Below are positions 27,692 through 37,739 of a stretch of DNA of 64,000 nucleotides, piece by piece; position 1 is the stretch's first letter; each line of letters opens with the position of its first letter. The stretch comes from Actinomycetota bacterium. Its GTDB lineage: Bacteria > Actinomycetota > Acidimicrobiia > Acidimicrobiales > RAAP-2. Under the pieces are notes generated by a model, which saw nothing but the letters and a program-made list of their open reading frames with translations, did not search any database and was not told the DNA's origin. The stretch spans positions 558,001 to 622,000 of the forward strand of contig WLNI01000001.1 of assembly GCA_009699875.1 (NCBI GenBank), in the 5' to 3' direction. Both the position numbers and the translations under genes were made by a program.

Positions 27692-29215
27692 CTAAGCGTC
27701 TGTTCCGAGATCAAACCCGGAAAGGAACGTGTCGAGGGCCTTGTCGAGGGCGTCAGTACTCGAGATCGCTCCTGTGGTGCGGATCTCATCGAGAATTCCA
27801 GACTGGCTAGCCCGGAAGTACTCACGCAACGACGTTTCAAATCGTCGGACTTCCTTGACCGGCACGGTGTCGGCCCACCCCTTGGTCCCGGCATAAATAA
27901 CCACCACTTGCTCTTCAACGGGAACAGGTGCATTCAGAGGTTGCTTCAACAACTCGGTCAAGCGATATCCCCGGTCAAGTTGTTGCTGGCTTGACTTGTC
28001 GAGTTCTGAACCAAAAGTGGCGAAGGACTCTAAGTCTCGGAACTGAGCCAAGTCGATCTTGAGTGTTCCAGCGACTGACTTCATCGCCTTGATCTGGGCA
28101 GCTCCACCGACTCGAGACACTGAGTTTCCGACATTGATAGCGGGACGCACACCTGAGTAGAACAGGTCAGACTCCAAGAAGACCTGGCCGTCGGTGATTG
28201 AAATCACGTTGGTTGGGATATAGGCCGAGATGTCTCCAGCCTTGGTCTCAATGATCGGCAGTGCGGTCAATGACCCTCCACCGAGTTCGTCCGAAAGCTT
28301 CGCTGCACGCTCTAAGAGACGGCTGTGAAGGTAGAAGACGTCACCTGGGTAGGCCTCACGACCTGGTGGGCGACGAAGCAGAAGCGACAACTGCCGATAC
28401 GCCTCGGCCTGCTTGGAAAGGTCATCGTAAACAACGAGTGCTGCTTGGCCGTTTTCCATCCAGTGCTGTCCCAGCGCACACCCTGCGAAGGGAGCGAGGA
28501 ACTTAAACGGCGCAGGGTCTCCTGCGGAGGCGACAACGACCACGGTGTACTCCATCGCACCGGTGTCTTCCAAGAGTTTGACGGTCTGGGCAACCGATGA
28601 GTTCTTCTGGCCGATGGCAACGTAGATGCACTTCACGCCTTGGCCTGCTTGGTTCAGAATCGTGTCGATGGCGATCGTGGTCTTCCCGGTCTTTCGGTCA
28701 CCAATGATCAACTCTCGTTGCCCTCGGCCGATTGGCGTCATCGCGTCAATGGCCTTGATGCCGGTTTGTAGAGGCTCGGTCACAGGTTGTCGGCCCATAA
28801 TTCCAGGGGCTTGAATCTCCATACGACGACTTTCTGTCGCGTTAATTGGGCCCTTGCCATCAATGGGCTCACCCAAGGCGTTTACGACTCGGCCGAGCAT
28901 GGCGTCGCCACAGGCAATCGACAAGATCCTCCCGGTGGCTCGCACAATTTGGTCTTCTTCTAATGAGTCCACTGATCCGAGAACCACAGAACCCACAGTG
29001 TCCTCGTCCAAGTTCATTGCGAGACCCAATGTCCCGTCTTCAAACTCAAGGAGTTCGTTCAACGCTGCTCCTGGGAGTCCTGAGACTCGAGCAATACCGT
29101 CCGCTACCTCAACGATTCGACCGACTTGCTCTGCCCCAACCTCTGGGGTGTAGTCGGCGACGTGACGCTTGAGAGCTTCAGTAATCTCATTTGCGCTAAT
29201 CGTTAGTTCTGCCAT
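27692..29215 (-). CDS. atpA: ATP synthase F1 subunit α
   Basis: Non-catalytic hexamer subunit, 507 residues. The N-terminal [15 protein letters not shown] binds δ. Walker A is [13 protein letters not shown] (about 170-182), and the arginine finger lies in [15 protein letters not shown] (about 373). No long C-terminal extension of the mycobacterial type is present; the protein ends [11 protein letters not shown]. 26 bp separate it from atpH. Confidence 0.98.
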   Translation of the reverse strand: MAELTISANEITEALKRHVADYTPEVGAEQVGRIVEVADGIARVSGLPGAALNELLEFEDGTLGLAMNLDEDTVGSVVLGSVDSLEEDQIVRATGRILSIACGDAMLGRVVNALGEPIDGKGPINATESRRMEIQAPGIMGRQPVTEPLQTGIKAIDAMTPIGRGQRELIIGDRKTGKTTIAIDTILNQAGQGVKCIYVAIGQKNSSVAQTVKLLEDTGAMEYTVVVVASAGDPAPFKFLAPFAGCALGQHWMENGQAALVVYDDLSKQAEAYRQLSLLLRRPPGREAYPGDVFYLHSRLLERAAKLSDELGGGSLTALPIIETKAGDISAYIPTNVISITDGQVFLESDLFYSGVRPAINVGNSVSRVGGAAQIKAMKSVAGTLKIDLAQFRDLESFATFGSELDKSSQQQLDRGYRLTELLKQPLNAPVPVEEQVVVIYAGTKGWADTVPVKEVRRFETSLREYFRASQSGILDEIRTTGAISSTDALDKALDTFLSGFDLGTDA

Positions 29216-29241
29216 GTGGCTCCTCCGTCATTCTTTCTTTA

Positions 29242-30144
29242 CTAGTCGTTCTTTTGAAATGCTTTGTGGTCGGCGTCTAAGTGCTCTCGAAGTTGATCAA
29301 GTCGACCTCGCGCCGTCGCGTCGACCAACAGATCTCCAACTTCAACGCGTACTCCACCGAGAAGCGATGCGTCTTCTGTGATTTGTAACTCCACTGGATT
29401 GCCCGCCAACGCTGCGAGCGAGTCTCTCAGTGCATCAGCTTGCGCGCTATCAAGCCCTTTCGCTGTACGAACTTTTGCCACGCGCCACCCTCGAGCACGT
29501 GCGGTCAAATCAACGAGCCAGTCAATCGTGCCGACAACGTCTCTGGCACGTCCTCCCGCGATCACGTACTCCAAGAGGCGGACCGAAGGCGCTGATGCTC
29601 TGTTGGCTAAGAGGTCGTGCACGACGCCTTGTCGTCGCTCCACTGGCATATCTCGATCTGTCAGGGCGTGGCGAAGACTTGGATTCCCTTCGATGCTGCG
29701 GGCGAATCGGAAGAGCTCATCTTCGGTCTCTTCTAAATCGCGTACCTCAAGCTCTTCGTAAAGAGCAGCGGCGAATCCACCAACACGCTCTCGAGCACCC
29801 ATCACCGAGAGTCCGAGCTCGGCTTGGGCCTCTAGGTGTGCTGCTTGTCGAGAGCGCACCGCCAAGAAGGCCAGTGATTGAGGAACCTCTTGCGCCAAAC
29901 TGACAAGAGCGGCATGAGAAGCCAAACGGACAGACGGTGCAGATACTTTGTTTTCCAAGACATCAGCCATCACGGCCTTGCGAGCCGAGCCAGTGACCGA
30001 CGTATCCGTCATGGCGGCACGCAAGTCATTATTCGCCAAGATGGTTTCTTCGACTTGCGCGAGTTCAGCCGCGACCCTCTGGGTCGTTGCTTCATCAAGC
30101 TCACCTAACACGGCGGCTGCATAGCCTTGGATTGACGGATTCAT
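29242..30144 (-). CDS. atpH: ATP synthase subunit δ with duplicated N-terminal domain
   Basis: Peripheral-stalk connector, 300 residues against about 180 in most bacteria. The first ~120 residues (GYAAAVLGELDE…APSVRLASHAA) are repeated at about 120-205 (GFAAALYEELEV…APSVRLLEYVI). Both copies carry the six-helix-bundle pattern ending in (N/L)K/RxSAPSVRL. The usual C-terminal β-domain (LQITEDASLLGGVRVEVGDLLVDATARGRL) follows. Mycobacteria carry an extended δ inside a b-δ fusion; here δ is separate from b. The start overlaps the atpF stop by 4 bp. Confidence 0.93.
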   Translation of the reverse strand: MNPSIQGYAAAVLGELDEATTQRVAAELAQVEETILANNDLRAAMTDTSVTGSARKAVMADVLENKVSAPSVRLASHAALVSLAQEVPQSLAFLAVRSRQAAHLEAQAELGLSVMGARERVGGFAAALYEELEVRDLEETEDELFRFARSIEGNPSLRHALTDRDMPVERRQGVVHDLLANRASAPSVRLLEYVIAGGRARDVVGTIDWLVDLTARARGWRVAKVRTAKGLDSAQADALRDSLAALAGNPVELQITEDASLLGGVRVEVGDLLVDATARGRLDQLREHLDADHKAFQKND

Positions 30145-30671
30145 CCTTGTGCGCCCGTCTCCCCTGCGTTTGCTGAAGTGCGAAGGGCACCTACTGCTTC
30201 GTCGACAAGGTCCTGGTGGGCCTTCATGTCGACCTCTCGACCGATCACGCGCTCGACAACACCCATCACGATGGTGCCAAGTTGCGCTGCCGCATCGTCA
30301 ACCGCTCGCTGTCGCGCCAGAGTCACCTCGGCGTCAGCATTGCCAACGATTCGGTCATACTCGGTCTGACCTTTTGCTTGCGCCTCGCTGCGAACCTGTT
30401 CTGCCGTTGTGTTTGCTTGGGCCACGATGTCTCGTGCTTGGCTCCGAGCGTCTTCTAGGGCTTGGCGGCGTTGGTCGTCAGCAGCCGCTGCATCAACTTT
30501 GGCTGCTTCAGCCGCATCAAGGGATGCCTTGATGTCAGCTTGGCGATCCGCCATGGCCTTGGACAGGGGCGGCACGATATAACGCTTGGTCAACCACAAA
30601 ATGATCAGCAGTACTGCTAACTCGACGAAGAACGTTCCGTTAGGCAGAAGAAAAATTGCTGCGATCGACAT
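30141..30671 (-). CDS. atpF: ATP synthase Fo subunit b
   Basis: Peripheral stalk, 176 residues. There is one N-terminal transmembrane helix (FFVELAVLLIILWLTKRYIVPPL), then a long charged coiled coil rich in Ala, Glu, Gln and Arg (about 40-150) with the typical KAMADRQADIKASLDAAE start. It is not fused to δ, unlike mycobacterial AtpFH. Coupled to atpH by a 4-bp overlap; 65 bp after atpE. Confidence 0.95.
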   Translation of the reverse strand: MSIAAIFLLPNGTFFVELAVLLIILWLTKRYIVPPLSKAMADRQADIKASLDAAEAAKVDAAAADDQRRQALEDARSQARDIVAQANTTAEQVRSEAQAKGQTEYDRIVGNADAEVTLARQRAVDDAAAQLGTIVMGVVERVIGREVDMKAHQDLVDEAVGALRTSANAGETGAQG

Positions 30672-30736
30672 ACGTCTCTCTCCTCTACTTGACTTTCAAT
30701 GAGTCCGTTTCAATGGACTCGTGGGCTGAGTTCGGC

Positions 30737-30997
30737 CTAGGCCTTGGCGAAGACGTACACAAAGACGACCATGAACAACAAGTTGATGAAGTACATGGCT
30801 TCTGCAAGACCAACGGTCAAGAAGAAGTAGGTCCGTGCTTTGTTTTCGATTTCTGGTTGTCGAGCAATCGCTGCGATTGTCTGGCTACCGGCCAGACCGT
30901 CACCGATGGCTGCACCGACGGCGCCGCCGCCCAATGCAAGTCCACCTCCGACGAGGGCTCCTGCCAGCTGAACTGCCTGCTCCATTGTTTGTGCCAT
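30737..30997 (-). CDS. atpE: ATP synthase Fo subunit c
   Basis: Proteolipid of the rotor ring, 86 residues, two transmembrane helices. The glycine packing motif is [18 protein letters not shown] (helix 1), the polar loop is RQPE and the proton-carrying carboxylate is Glu66 in VGLAEAMYF. No sodium-type Gln/Ser ligand set was recognised, so a proton ring is likely. It is flanked by 57- and 65-bp gaps, the widest within the operon. Confidence 0.96.
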   Translation of the reverse strand: MAQTMEQAVQLAGALVGGGLALGGGAVGAAIGDGLAGSQTIAAIARQPEIENKARTYFFLTVGLAEAMYFINLLFMVVFVYVFAKA

Positions 30998-31054
30998 TAC
31001 TTTCCTCCTGTGTGATGGGACTTCATTGATAAAACTTTTTCTTCACGAAGTGCT

Positions 31055-31780
31055 TTAGTGCTCATCTCGGCTCATTCCCATGCCGAAGTACAACAAAGCA
31101 AGCAACGCGAAGATAAACGCCTGGATGAGACCGATCGCCATATCGAATGGCTTCCAAATCATGATGCCGAAGAAGGATCCATACCAAGGAAGCAACGACG
31201 CCATAACAACGACCATAAGGCCTCCAGAGAAGATATTTCCAAAGAGCCGGAATGTCAGAGTGATTGGCTTGGTGATCTCTTCAATAATGTTGATCGGCAC
31301 CAAGGCCTTGTAGGGGGTCGCATAGTGATGGAAGTAACCCTTCCAGCCACGACTCTTCACTGACTCATAGTGAACCCAAAGAATCACAGTAAGGGCCATC
31401 GCCAAGGGGAGGTTTACGTCACCGGTAGGAACAGGGAAGTACTCGGTACCGTTGTTTGGCAGCACCGACATCCAGTTACAAATCAGGATGAACAAGAACA
31501 GCGTCATTGCCAGGGGAATGAACTTTTTCCCTTGCGGCCCGATTGAAGATTCGGTGACGTCTTCAATCTGTTCAATCAGTGTTTCGTAGGCCAGCTGCCA
31601 CTTTCCAGGAATACCTTTGGTGGCTTTCGAGCGCACGTAGAAACCAATGCCGAGAACAATGGCGGCGGCGATCAGCGACGTCCAGATGATGTCGTAGTCG
31701 AGTTGGAGTCCAAAAATCTTTCCCGTTGAGATGTGCTCACCAACGGTGATCTCACCAGTCGCCAAAATCTCTGGGGTCAT
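31055..31780 (-). CDS. atpB: ATP synthase Fo subunit a
   Basis: Stator proton channel, 241 residues with five to six transmembrane helices. The essential arginine is Arg178 in ITLTFRLFGNIFSGG, and the last helix QAFIFALLALLYFGMGM follows. A YFPVPTGDVNLPLAMAL segment marks helix 3. The start overlaps the atpI-like gene by 4 bp, with ATG and TGA interleaved. Confidence 0.96.
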   Translation of the reverse strand: MTPEILATGEITVGEHISTGKIFGLQLDYDIIWTSLIAAAIVLGIGFYVRSKATKGIPGKWQLAYETLIEQIEDVTESSIGPQGKKFIPLAMTLFLFILICNWMSVLPNNGTEYFPVPTGDVNLPLAMALTVILWVHYESVKSRGWKGYFHHYATPYKALVPINIIEEITKPITLTFRLFGNIFSGGLMVVVMASLLPWYGSFFGIMIWKPFDMAIGLIQAFIFALLALLYFGMGMSRDEH

Positions 31781-32202
31781 AATGTGCCGCCTTGGACAAA
31801 GATCACGCGGGCAACACTAATCACAAAAAGAATCTGGAAAATCACGAGGCCAATTACGACCCCGAGACCTAGAGGTTTTGACAGTAACAACAGCCCAATT
31901 GCCACGACCGTGATGGCCCCTAATCGCCAGGCTGTCTTGGTCCGGAGCATGCGCCGGACAACCTTTCCCGAGCCCTCACCCTTGCCTTCGATCTTGGCGA
32001 CTCCAGCATCGAGAAAGCGGAGATTCAAGATTGCTGCGCCGAGGCCCACCACGATGCCGATGGCCGCCAGGGGCGATGAGAACACGATGGCAATGATGAC
32101 TGCAACCACGCCCACGGCCATCGCTGAGATCACTGTTCTGCGCAGTAAGCGCTGAAGCACACTTGCATCGAGCTCTCCGAAGTTTTCAAGCATCGATGAC
32201 AT
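31777..32202 (-). CDS. atpI: ATP synthase protein I-like membrane protein
   Basis: 141 residues with four hydrophobic helices and a GVVGLGAAILNLRFLD segment typical of AtpI/UncI. Homologues help assemble the c-ring or import Mg2+ with AtpZ. Position directly upstream of atpB, with a 4-bp overlap, supports the assignment; sequence identity in this family is always low. Confidence 0.78.
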   Translation of the reverse strand: MSSMLENFGELDASVLQRLLRRTVISAMAVGVVAVIIAIVFSSPLAAIGIVVGLGAAILNLRFLDAGVAKIEGKGEGSGKVVRRMLRTKTAWRLGAITVVAIGLLLLSKPLGLGVVIGLVIFQILFVISVARVIFVQGGTL

Positions 32203-32208
32203 TCTGAC

Positions 32209-32448
32209 CTAGAGAAACTTTCGAATCTGCGCAATGGCCGAGAATACGGCCGCGAGACATCCGAGGACGAGTCCGACAAAAAGAAAAATTGGTGAGGTGT
32301 GCAGAGCACTGTCTGCCCAGATGCCGAGTACAACTCCGATGGCGACGAGTACCGCACAGCTGATTCCCATCGTGGTGAAGGCTGCCCACTGCGGAATCGA
32401 ACCTTGTGAAGGTGATGGGGGCGTCTTCGTCTCGTCGTCGGTAGTCAT
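32209..32448 (-). CDS. atpZ: AtpZ-like small membrane protein
   Basis: 79 residues: a polar Pro/Ser/Thr N-terminus, then two helices (AAFTTMGISCAVLVAIGVVLGIWAD and SPIFLFVGLVLGCLAAVFSAIAQI). The GxWxD and the Pro start of helix 2 are the marks of the ATPase gene1/AtpZ family, which with AtpI may conduct Mg2+ for the synthase. It is 6 bp upstream of atpI and 90 bp downstream of wecA. Confidence 0.75.
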   Translation of the reverse strand: MTTDDETKTPPSPSQGSIPQWAAFTTMGISCAVLVAIGVVLGIWADSALHTSPIFLFVGLVLGCLAAVFSAIAQIRKFL

Positions 32449-32538
32449 TAGTGGTACTCATTCGAAAATAAACCTTCACGGAGTTCGATTATTACCCAAC
32501 GAGGGTATGGGTAATTCGGGGGAACGCCCCCTTGATCA

Positions 32539-33726
32539 TTACACCTCAAGGTCACTCGCGCCAAAGGCGCCAGAACGACCCTCCTCCGCCACCTTCCCGT
32601 CGTGGGCGGAGCCGTCGCCTTCCGGGTCATCTCCGTTGCGACGGAGGCCTGGATGGAACCACGTATAGAGGCCCACTCCAAGGACCAGGGCCCCAAAAAT
32701 AACGAAAGGGTTGGCGTTTGGCCGAATGAGTGGATAGAGGACGAAGCCGCTCAAAAGGGCAGTCCAGAGCCACAAAATGGCCACTGTCCGACGATGCCCA
32801 TGGCCCAATCGAAGGAGTCGGTGATGGATGTGATCCTTGTCTGGAGTCTGGAACCCCTGCCCCTTCGCAGTCCTTCGCACGAAGGCGAAGAGGGCGTCGA
32901 GGAGGGGCACCCCAAGAATGAAGAAGGGGATGAAAAGGGGTGCAAAAAAGAAGAATGTGACACCGCTCGCCGGTGCGGTTCGACCACCAATGACCATGGT
33001 CGACGCACTCATCAAAAGCCCCAGAAGGAGAGCGCCGGCATCGCCCATAAAGATCTTGGCCGGATGGAAATTAAACGGCAAGAACCCCAAACAGACCCCA
33101 CATGCGATCACCGCAACAAGGGGTCCAATGTTCTGGGCCGGTAAGAGTCCAAGGTCTTGGAGCCGCAGCCCATAGACCGCCAACGCGCCCGCTCCTATGG
33201 CGACCAATCCAGCGGCGAGGCCGTCAAGGCCGTCAATGAGATTGATGGCGTTCGTCAGAGCCACCACCCAGAGAGCGGTAATTAAGGGAATGATCGTTGG
33301 GGAAAGCACGATAAAGCCGGCGAAGGGAAGTTTGAACTGATACATGGTGACGCCGGCAAAATACAAAATGCTGGCAGCCAACACCTGCCCGGCGATCTTG
33401 GCTGGAGCAGACATTGCCCGGAAGTCATCGACGAGACCGACAAGAAAAATCGCCGCAGCCCCAATCAGAACCCCGAGCGCTTCGTTCGAACCTGCGAAGA
33501 CTTGGTGGAGTCCCGGGATCACCGATCCCACGGCCATGGCAGCGCAGACGCCGATAAACATCGCCGCTCCTCCACCGTAGGGAGTTACTCGATCATGCAT
33601 CTTTCGATCTGATGGCATATCGACGTAGCCAACTTTGATCGCGACCTTTCTAGCTGGCCACGTCACCGCAGCAGTGACGCCAATGGCCACGATCAAGACA
33701 ACTGCGTACCAACCGATTGGTGGCAT
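32539..33726 (-). CDS. wecA: Undecaprenyl-phosphate GlcNAc-1-phosphate transferase
   Basis: Polyprenyl-phosphate sugar-1-phosphate transferase (MraY/WecA/TagO family), 395 residues and about eleven transmembrane helices. Catalytic motifs: PYGGGAAM, LVDD (about 98-101), NAINLIDGLDGLAAG, FMGDAGALLLG and the cytosolic HIHHRLLRLG loop, which is diagnostic of the UDP-HexNAc branch. It starts lipid-linked glycan (arabinogalactan/teichoic-type) synthesis. Position immediately before the atp operon matches mycobacterial rfe/wecA. 16 bp from glyA. Confidence 0.93.
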   Translation of the reverse strand: MPPIGWYAVVLIVAIGVTAAVTWPARKVAIKVGYVDMPSDRKMHDRVTPYGGGAAMFIGVCAAMAVGSVIPGLHQVFAGSNEALGVLIGAAAIFLVGLVDDFRAMSAPAKIAGQVLAASILYFAGVTMYQFKLPFAGFIVLSPTIIPLITALWVVALTNAINLIDGLDGLAAGLVAIGAGALAVYGLRLQDLGLLPAQNIGPLVAVIACGVCLGFLPFNFHPAKIFMGDAGALLLGLLMSASTMVIGGRTAPASGVTFFFFAPLFIPFFILGVPLLDALFAFVRRTAKGQGFQTPDKDHIHHRLLRLGHGHRRTVAILWLWTALLSGFVLYPLIRPNANPFVIFGALVLGVGLYTWFHPGLRRNGDDPEGDGSAHDGKVAEEGRSGAFGASDLEV

Positions 33727-33742
33727 GAATCGTTCGTCGGTC

Positions 33743-35035
33743 CTAGTTCACCAAGGAGGCGTAGGGGTCAAAGGCGCCACAGAGCTCTGCAACTTCTTTT
33801 CGAACCGATGTAATCACCGCTTCATCATTTCTGTCCTTGAGGACAGTCCCAATCAGCCGTGCTATCTCAGCCATCTGGACTTCGCCCATTCCCGCTGTCG
33901 TCTCTGCGGCAGTCCCCAAACGAAGCCCCGATGTCACAAACGGGCTGCGTGGGTCATCAGGAACTGTGTTTCGGTTGACGGTAATACCCGCTCGATCCAT
34001 CACTTCTTGGGCTTCTTTTCCGGTGAGGTCTTCATCAAACGTTCTCAGGTCAAGCAAGACCAGATGGTTGTCAGTCCCCCCTGAGACCAACCGGAACCCC
34101 TGTTGCTCTAACGCGACCGCAAGGGCCGCTGCGTTTGCCACTACTTGGTGGGCATAGACCGAAAAACTCGGATCTAGGGCTTCTTTGAAGGCCACGGCCT
34201 TGGCCGCAATCGCGTGCTCAAGCGGACCACCTTGCAGGCCGGGGAAGATTGCTCCATCGACCTTCTTGGCCAGATCTTCCCTACAGAGAATCGCCCCTCC
34301 ACGAGGACCCCGAAGGGTCTTGTGCGTCGTAAACGTCATCACGTCAGCGATACCAACTGGATTGGGATGGGCGCCCCCAGCGATCAACCCCGCAGGGTGT
34401 GCCGCGTCGAACATCAGCATGGCGCCAACCTCGTCGGCAATCTCTCGATAGTCCTTGGCATCGATTGTCCGGGCGTATGCCGTAGCCCCAGCGACAATGA
34501 GTTTTGGGCGCTCGGCCAACGCAAGATCTCGGACTTGATTCATGTCGATCATTTCGCCAGGATTATCTGGATCTCCACTAGCTGGCGTGAGGCCATACGA
34601 AACAAAATTCCAAATCTTTGACGTGATCGAAGCAGGGGATCCGTGTGTCAGATGCCCGCCTTGGTCTAAGCGCATTGCCAAGACCGTGTCGCCAGGGTCT
34701 AAGAGGGCTTGATAGACGGCCACGTTGGCATTGGCTCCCGAATGTGGTTGGACGTTTGCATGGTCCGCTCCAAAGAGTTCGGTCAATCGATCTCGTGCCA
34801 AGTCTTCAACTTGATCAACGACCTGGTTCCCGCCGTAGTACCTCCTGCCGGGATAGCCCTCTGAATACTTGTTCGTAAGCACTGAGCCAGATGCTGCGAG
34901 CACAGCTGGCGAGGTGAAATTCTCACTCGCGATGAGTTGAAGCGTGGTGCGCTGACGGTTTAACTCTTCATCAAGAAGTCGAGATATCTCAGGATCATCA
35001 GTGATCCATTCGGCAAATGGGGACGATGCAGACAC
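33743..35035 (-). CDS. glyA: Serine hydroxymethyltransferase
   Basis: PLP enzyme interconverting serine and glycine with tetrahydrofolate; 430 residues. Landmarks are [12 protein letters not shown], the folate/PLP region [24 protein letters not shown] (cofactor Asp and His) and the Schiff-base lysine Lys239 in [12 protein letters not shown]. It is 5 bp downstream of rpiB and 16 bp upstream of wecA, so all three are probably in the transcript feeding the atp genes. Confidence 0.97.
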   Translation of the reverse strand: MSASSPFAEWITDDPEISRLLDEELNRQRTTLQLIASENFTSPAVLAASGSVLTNKYSEGYPGRRYYGGNQVVDQVEDLARDRLTELFGADHANVQPHSGANANVAVYQALLDPGDTVLAMRLDQGGHLTHGSPASITSKIWNFVSYGLTPASGDPDNPGEMIDMNQVRDLALAERPKLIVAGATAYARTIDAKDYREIADEVGAMLMFDAAHPAGLIAGGAHPNPVGIADVMTFTTHKTLRGPRGGAILCREDLAKKVDGAIFPGLQGGPLEHAIAAKAVAFKEALDPSFSVYAHQVVANAAALAVALEQQGFRLVSGGTDNHLVLLDLRTFDEDLTGKEAQEVMDRAGITVNRNTVPDDPRSPFVTSGLRLGTAAETTAGMGEVQMAEIARLIGTVLKDRNDEAVITSVRKEVAELCGAFDPYASLVN

Positions 35036-35040
35036 GAGCG

Positions 35041-35514
35041 TTAGCCCTCCTTTGTTTCAAATCGAAGACCAGCGGCATCGTCGAGTGCCGAGATCTTCGC
35101 TAATCGATTGAGATGTCGCCCTTCTTGAGGTACCGCAGCAAGGAATGCGTCGAGCGCGTCGAGCGCTGTTGTTTCTCCCAACGTTCGATCACCGAAGCAG
35201 ATGACATTTGCATGATTGTGCATTCGAGCGAGCTGCGCAGTCGTGACGTCATGCACCACTGCAGCTCGAACTCCATTTATTTTGTTCGCCGCAATTGAAA
35301 TACCAATCCCGGTTCCACACACCGCTACTCCAAGATCAACTGTTCCTTCGGCGACCGCACGACCAACAGCAGCGCCAAAGTCGGGGTAGTCGACTGAAAC
35401 CGATGGGTCGTTGGTTCCAAAATCAGTCACCTGATGGCCAAGCTCTTCTAAGTGTGATGCCAAAGCAGCCTTGAGGCGAACTCCAGCGTGGTCTGAACCA
35501 ACGGCAAAGTGCAT
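35041..35514 (-). CDS. rpiB: Ribose-5-phosphate isomerase B
   Basis: Interconverts ribose- and ribulose-5-phosphate. 157 residues from ATG 35514 ([11 protein letters not shown]), which has GGTAGG nine bases upstream; ATG 35523 three codons earlier is possible, while the ORF track's 35640 start would cross into the divergent thiolase. The active-site thiol lies in [16 protein letters not shown] (about 66), followed by the [15 protein letters not shown] phosphate/ring-opening motif. Confidence 0.94.
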   Translation of the reverse strand: MHFAVGSDHAGVRLKAALASHLEELGHQVTDFGTNDPSVSVDYPDFGAAVGRAVAEGTVDLGVAVCGTGIGISIAANKINGVRAAVVHDVTTAQLARMHNHANVICFGDRTLGETTALDALDAFLAAVPQEGRHLNRLAKISALDDAAGLRFETKEG

Positions 35515-35583
35515 ATCTCGCATCCTACCGAGGTTGCCAGCCTCACTCACCGGACACCCTGAGTCCCGATACACTTCGCCGAC

Positions 35584-37122
35584 ATGGCCATCGATCCTCG
35601 AACCCCGGTCATCGTTGGCGTAGGCCAAGTCCTCCATCACCCAGACAAGGTCTCTGGCCCAGAGGACCTCGTTGAGCCCCTCGATCTCATGGTCGATGCC
35701 CTGCGTCGAGCGGCTGAAGATATCGACGGCGTTGCCGAGGGAGCACCTAGCCCGCTTGGGACACGCCTCCTTTCAAATATTGATCGGCTGACCTCGGTCG
35801 TGAGCTTTACGTGGCGAACTGCCAACCCATCACTTTTGGTCGCCGAGCGTCTCGGCATCCATCCTGGCGATCTTGCTGTCACCGCAACTGGGGGCTGCAT
35901 GCCACAGAAACTCGTTGCCGACGCAGCCACTGCCATTTTGAACGGCGACGCCGACGTTGTTGGAGTGGTTGGCTCTGAGGCAATGTTCAGCCGAGGAGCG
36001 TCTCGAAAATCTGGGTTGGGAGATGTGCAGTGGACACTCCAGGATCCAGAGACAACTCCACCTGCTCGTGTCTTTGGAACCGAAACAATGCCACTGACCC
36101 CATTGGAGATTGAACGATCGATTCTTCTGCCTATTCAAATCTATCCACTCTTTGAAAATGCAAGCCGGGCTCGAAATGCTTGGACTATTGACGAGCACCG
36201 CCAAAAGATTGGGAACCTCTGGTCGTCGTTCTCGGAGGTAGCAACAGCGAATCCTTCCGCTTGGATGAGAGAACCCCATTCGAGCGAGGAGATCATCACC
36301 GCCTCGCCGTCGAATCGGATGATCGCTGAGCCCTATACGAAAATGATGGTGGCCAACCTCCCTGTCGATATGGGAGCGGCTTTTTTGATGTGTAGCTACG
36401 AAACCGCTCGCTCACTTGGAATCAGAGATGACGCACTCGTGTTCCCTCAGAGCCATGCTCATGCCAATGACCATTTCTTCATCTCAGAGCGACCCGAACT
36501 TGATCGCTCTGTCGCTATCAAAGCTGCTGGAGACAGAGCGTTCGAACTAGCTGGTGCCTCAATCGATGACGTTGCCCACATCGATCTCTATAGCTGCTTC
36601 CCAATCGCCGTGGCCCTCGGGGCAGAGGCCTTGGGTTTGGACCTTGAGGACCGCACTCGACCCCTCACGCTGACCGGTGGCTTGACCTTTGGTGGTGGCC
36701 CTGGGAATAACTACGTTGGTCACTCCATCGCCACCATGGTCCAGCGCCTCAGAGAACACCCAGGAGACCTCGGCCTTCTCACGGGCCTGAGTTATTTCGC
36801 CACCACCCACGCAGTTGGGTTGTATTCAACGACCCCGCCTTCGACGTCCTTCCAGAGTGCCGACGTGCAAAGCGTTGTCGATGCTGAACCCATCCAGCGA
36901 GTTGCGCGTGAACTAGAAGGCACGGTGCGAGTTGAGACCTATACGGTCGTTCACGATCGGGACAATGGACCGGAGAAAATCATCGCAGCTGTTCGCGATC
37001 AATTTGAAACAAGAAGTTGGGCATGTATTACAGATGAAGCAACGATGAGGGACCTCGCTGGAACTGAACTCTGTGGCCTCACCGGCGTTCTCACGAACGA
37101 TGGTTCCCTGATACTCGATTAG
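35584..37122 (+). CDS. Thiolase-like protein (SCP-x/acetyl-CoA acetyltransferase family)
   Basis: 512 residues. The thiolase nucleophile is plausibly Cys105 in TATGGCMPQKLVADA, and a glycine-rich GGLTFGGGPGNNYVGHSI segment supplies the second-half histidine. The canonical NEAFA motif is replaced by YSCFP, as in SCP2-thiolase-like actinobacterial proteins, and a ~90-residue C-terminal β-rich domain is added. Likely role: thiolysis or acyl transfer in lipid or steroid degradation; the reaction is not certain. It lies on the strand opposite to the surrounding operon, divergent from rpiB by 70 bp, and overlaps the tsaC 3' end by 4 bp. Confidence 0.78.
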   Translation: MAIDPRTPVIVGVGQVLHHPDKVSGPEDLVEPLDLMVDALRRAAEDIDGVAEGAPSPLGTRLLSNIDRLTSVVSFTWRTANPSLLVAERLGIHPGDLAVTATGGCMPQKLVADAATAILNGDADVVGVVGSEAMFSRGASRKSGLGDVQWTLQDPETTPPARVFGTETMPLTPLEIERSILLPIQIYPLFENASRARNAWTIDEHRQKIGNLWSSFSEVATANPSAWMREPHSSEEIITASPSNRMIAEPYTKMMVANLPVDMGAAFLMCSYETARSLGIRDDALVFPQSHAHANDHFFISERPELDRSVAIKAAGDRAFELAGASIDDVAHIDLYSCFPIAVALGAEALGLDLEDRTRPLTLTGGLTFGGGPGNNYVGHSIATMVQRLREHPGDLGLLTGLSYFATTHAVGLYSTTPPSTSFQSADVQSVVDAEPIQRVARELEGTVRVETYTVVHDRDNGPEKIIAAVRDQFETRSWACITDEATMRDLAGTELCGLTGVLTNDGSLILD

Positions 37123-37739
37123 CTCAAGTTCTTTTCGACGTAGGCGCGAATCTCATCAAAAGAAATCGTTCCTTCTCTCAGTTCATCGATTTCGCTGTCA
37201 TCAATTCGGATAATTGTTGAAGGTGCACCATCCCTCAGACCGCCGTCAAGAAGTACATCGATTCCAAATTGGCCACTCAAGACGCCTGCAACTTCGTCTG
37301 CGCTGTGGCATGGATCCTCACCGTGTCGATTCGCACTTGTGACGGCCAGAGGTCCCGTGAGTTCAAGGAGTTTGAGGGTCAGATCGTCATTTGGAACCCT
37401 CAAACCCACTGTCTTGTCATCTGATCCAACCAAGGTTGCAATGCTCTCCTGGCACGGGACCACAATCGTCAACGGGCCAGGCCAAAAGCCCTCTGCAACG
37501 CAGTGTGCGGCTGGGGAGAGCACCCCCACCAGGTCTTCTGCTGCGGCGAGGCTCGCCACCAAAATTGGGAGTGCCTGCGTTGAGGGTCGTTCTTTGACGG
37601 CAAACAGTTGCTCGATAGCGCCGTGCTGCGAGAGGGATGCGGCGAGACCGTAGACGGTATCTGTTGGGATCGCTCCAACGGCGCCGGCAACCAGCATGGA
37701 CGCAACGGCATCGATCTGATCAGGTGGAAACGTGTTCAT
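37119..37739 (-). CDS. tsaC: L-threonylcarbamoyladenylate synthase
   Basis: Makes TC-AMP from threonine, bicarbonate and ATP for the t6A37 modification of tRNA; 206-residue single-domain TsaC/YwlC form without the Sua5 C-terminal domain. Motifs: GGxIPTDTVYGL-type AVGAIPTDTVYGLAAS, KERPSTQALPILV, GLRVPNDD and TSANRHGE. It overlaps prmC by 4 bp upstream, as in many actinobacteria (sua5 after hemK). Confidence 0.94.
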   Translation of the reverse strand: MNTFPPDQIDAVASMLVAGAVGAIPTDTVYGLAASLSQHGAIEQLFAVKERPSTQALPILVASLAAAEDLVGVLSPAAHCVAEGFWPGPLTIVVPCQESIATLVGSDDKTVGLRVPNDDLTLKLLELTGPLAVTSANRHGEDPCHSADEVAGVLSGQFGIDVLLDGGLRDGAPSTIIRIDDSEIDELREGTISFDEIRAYVEKNLS

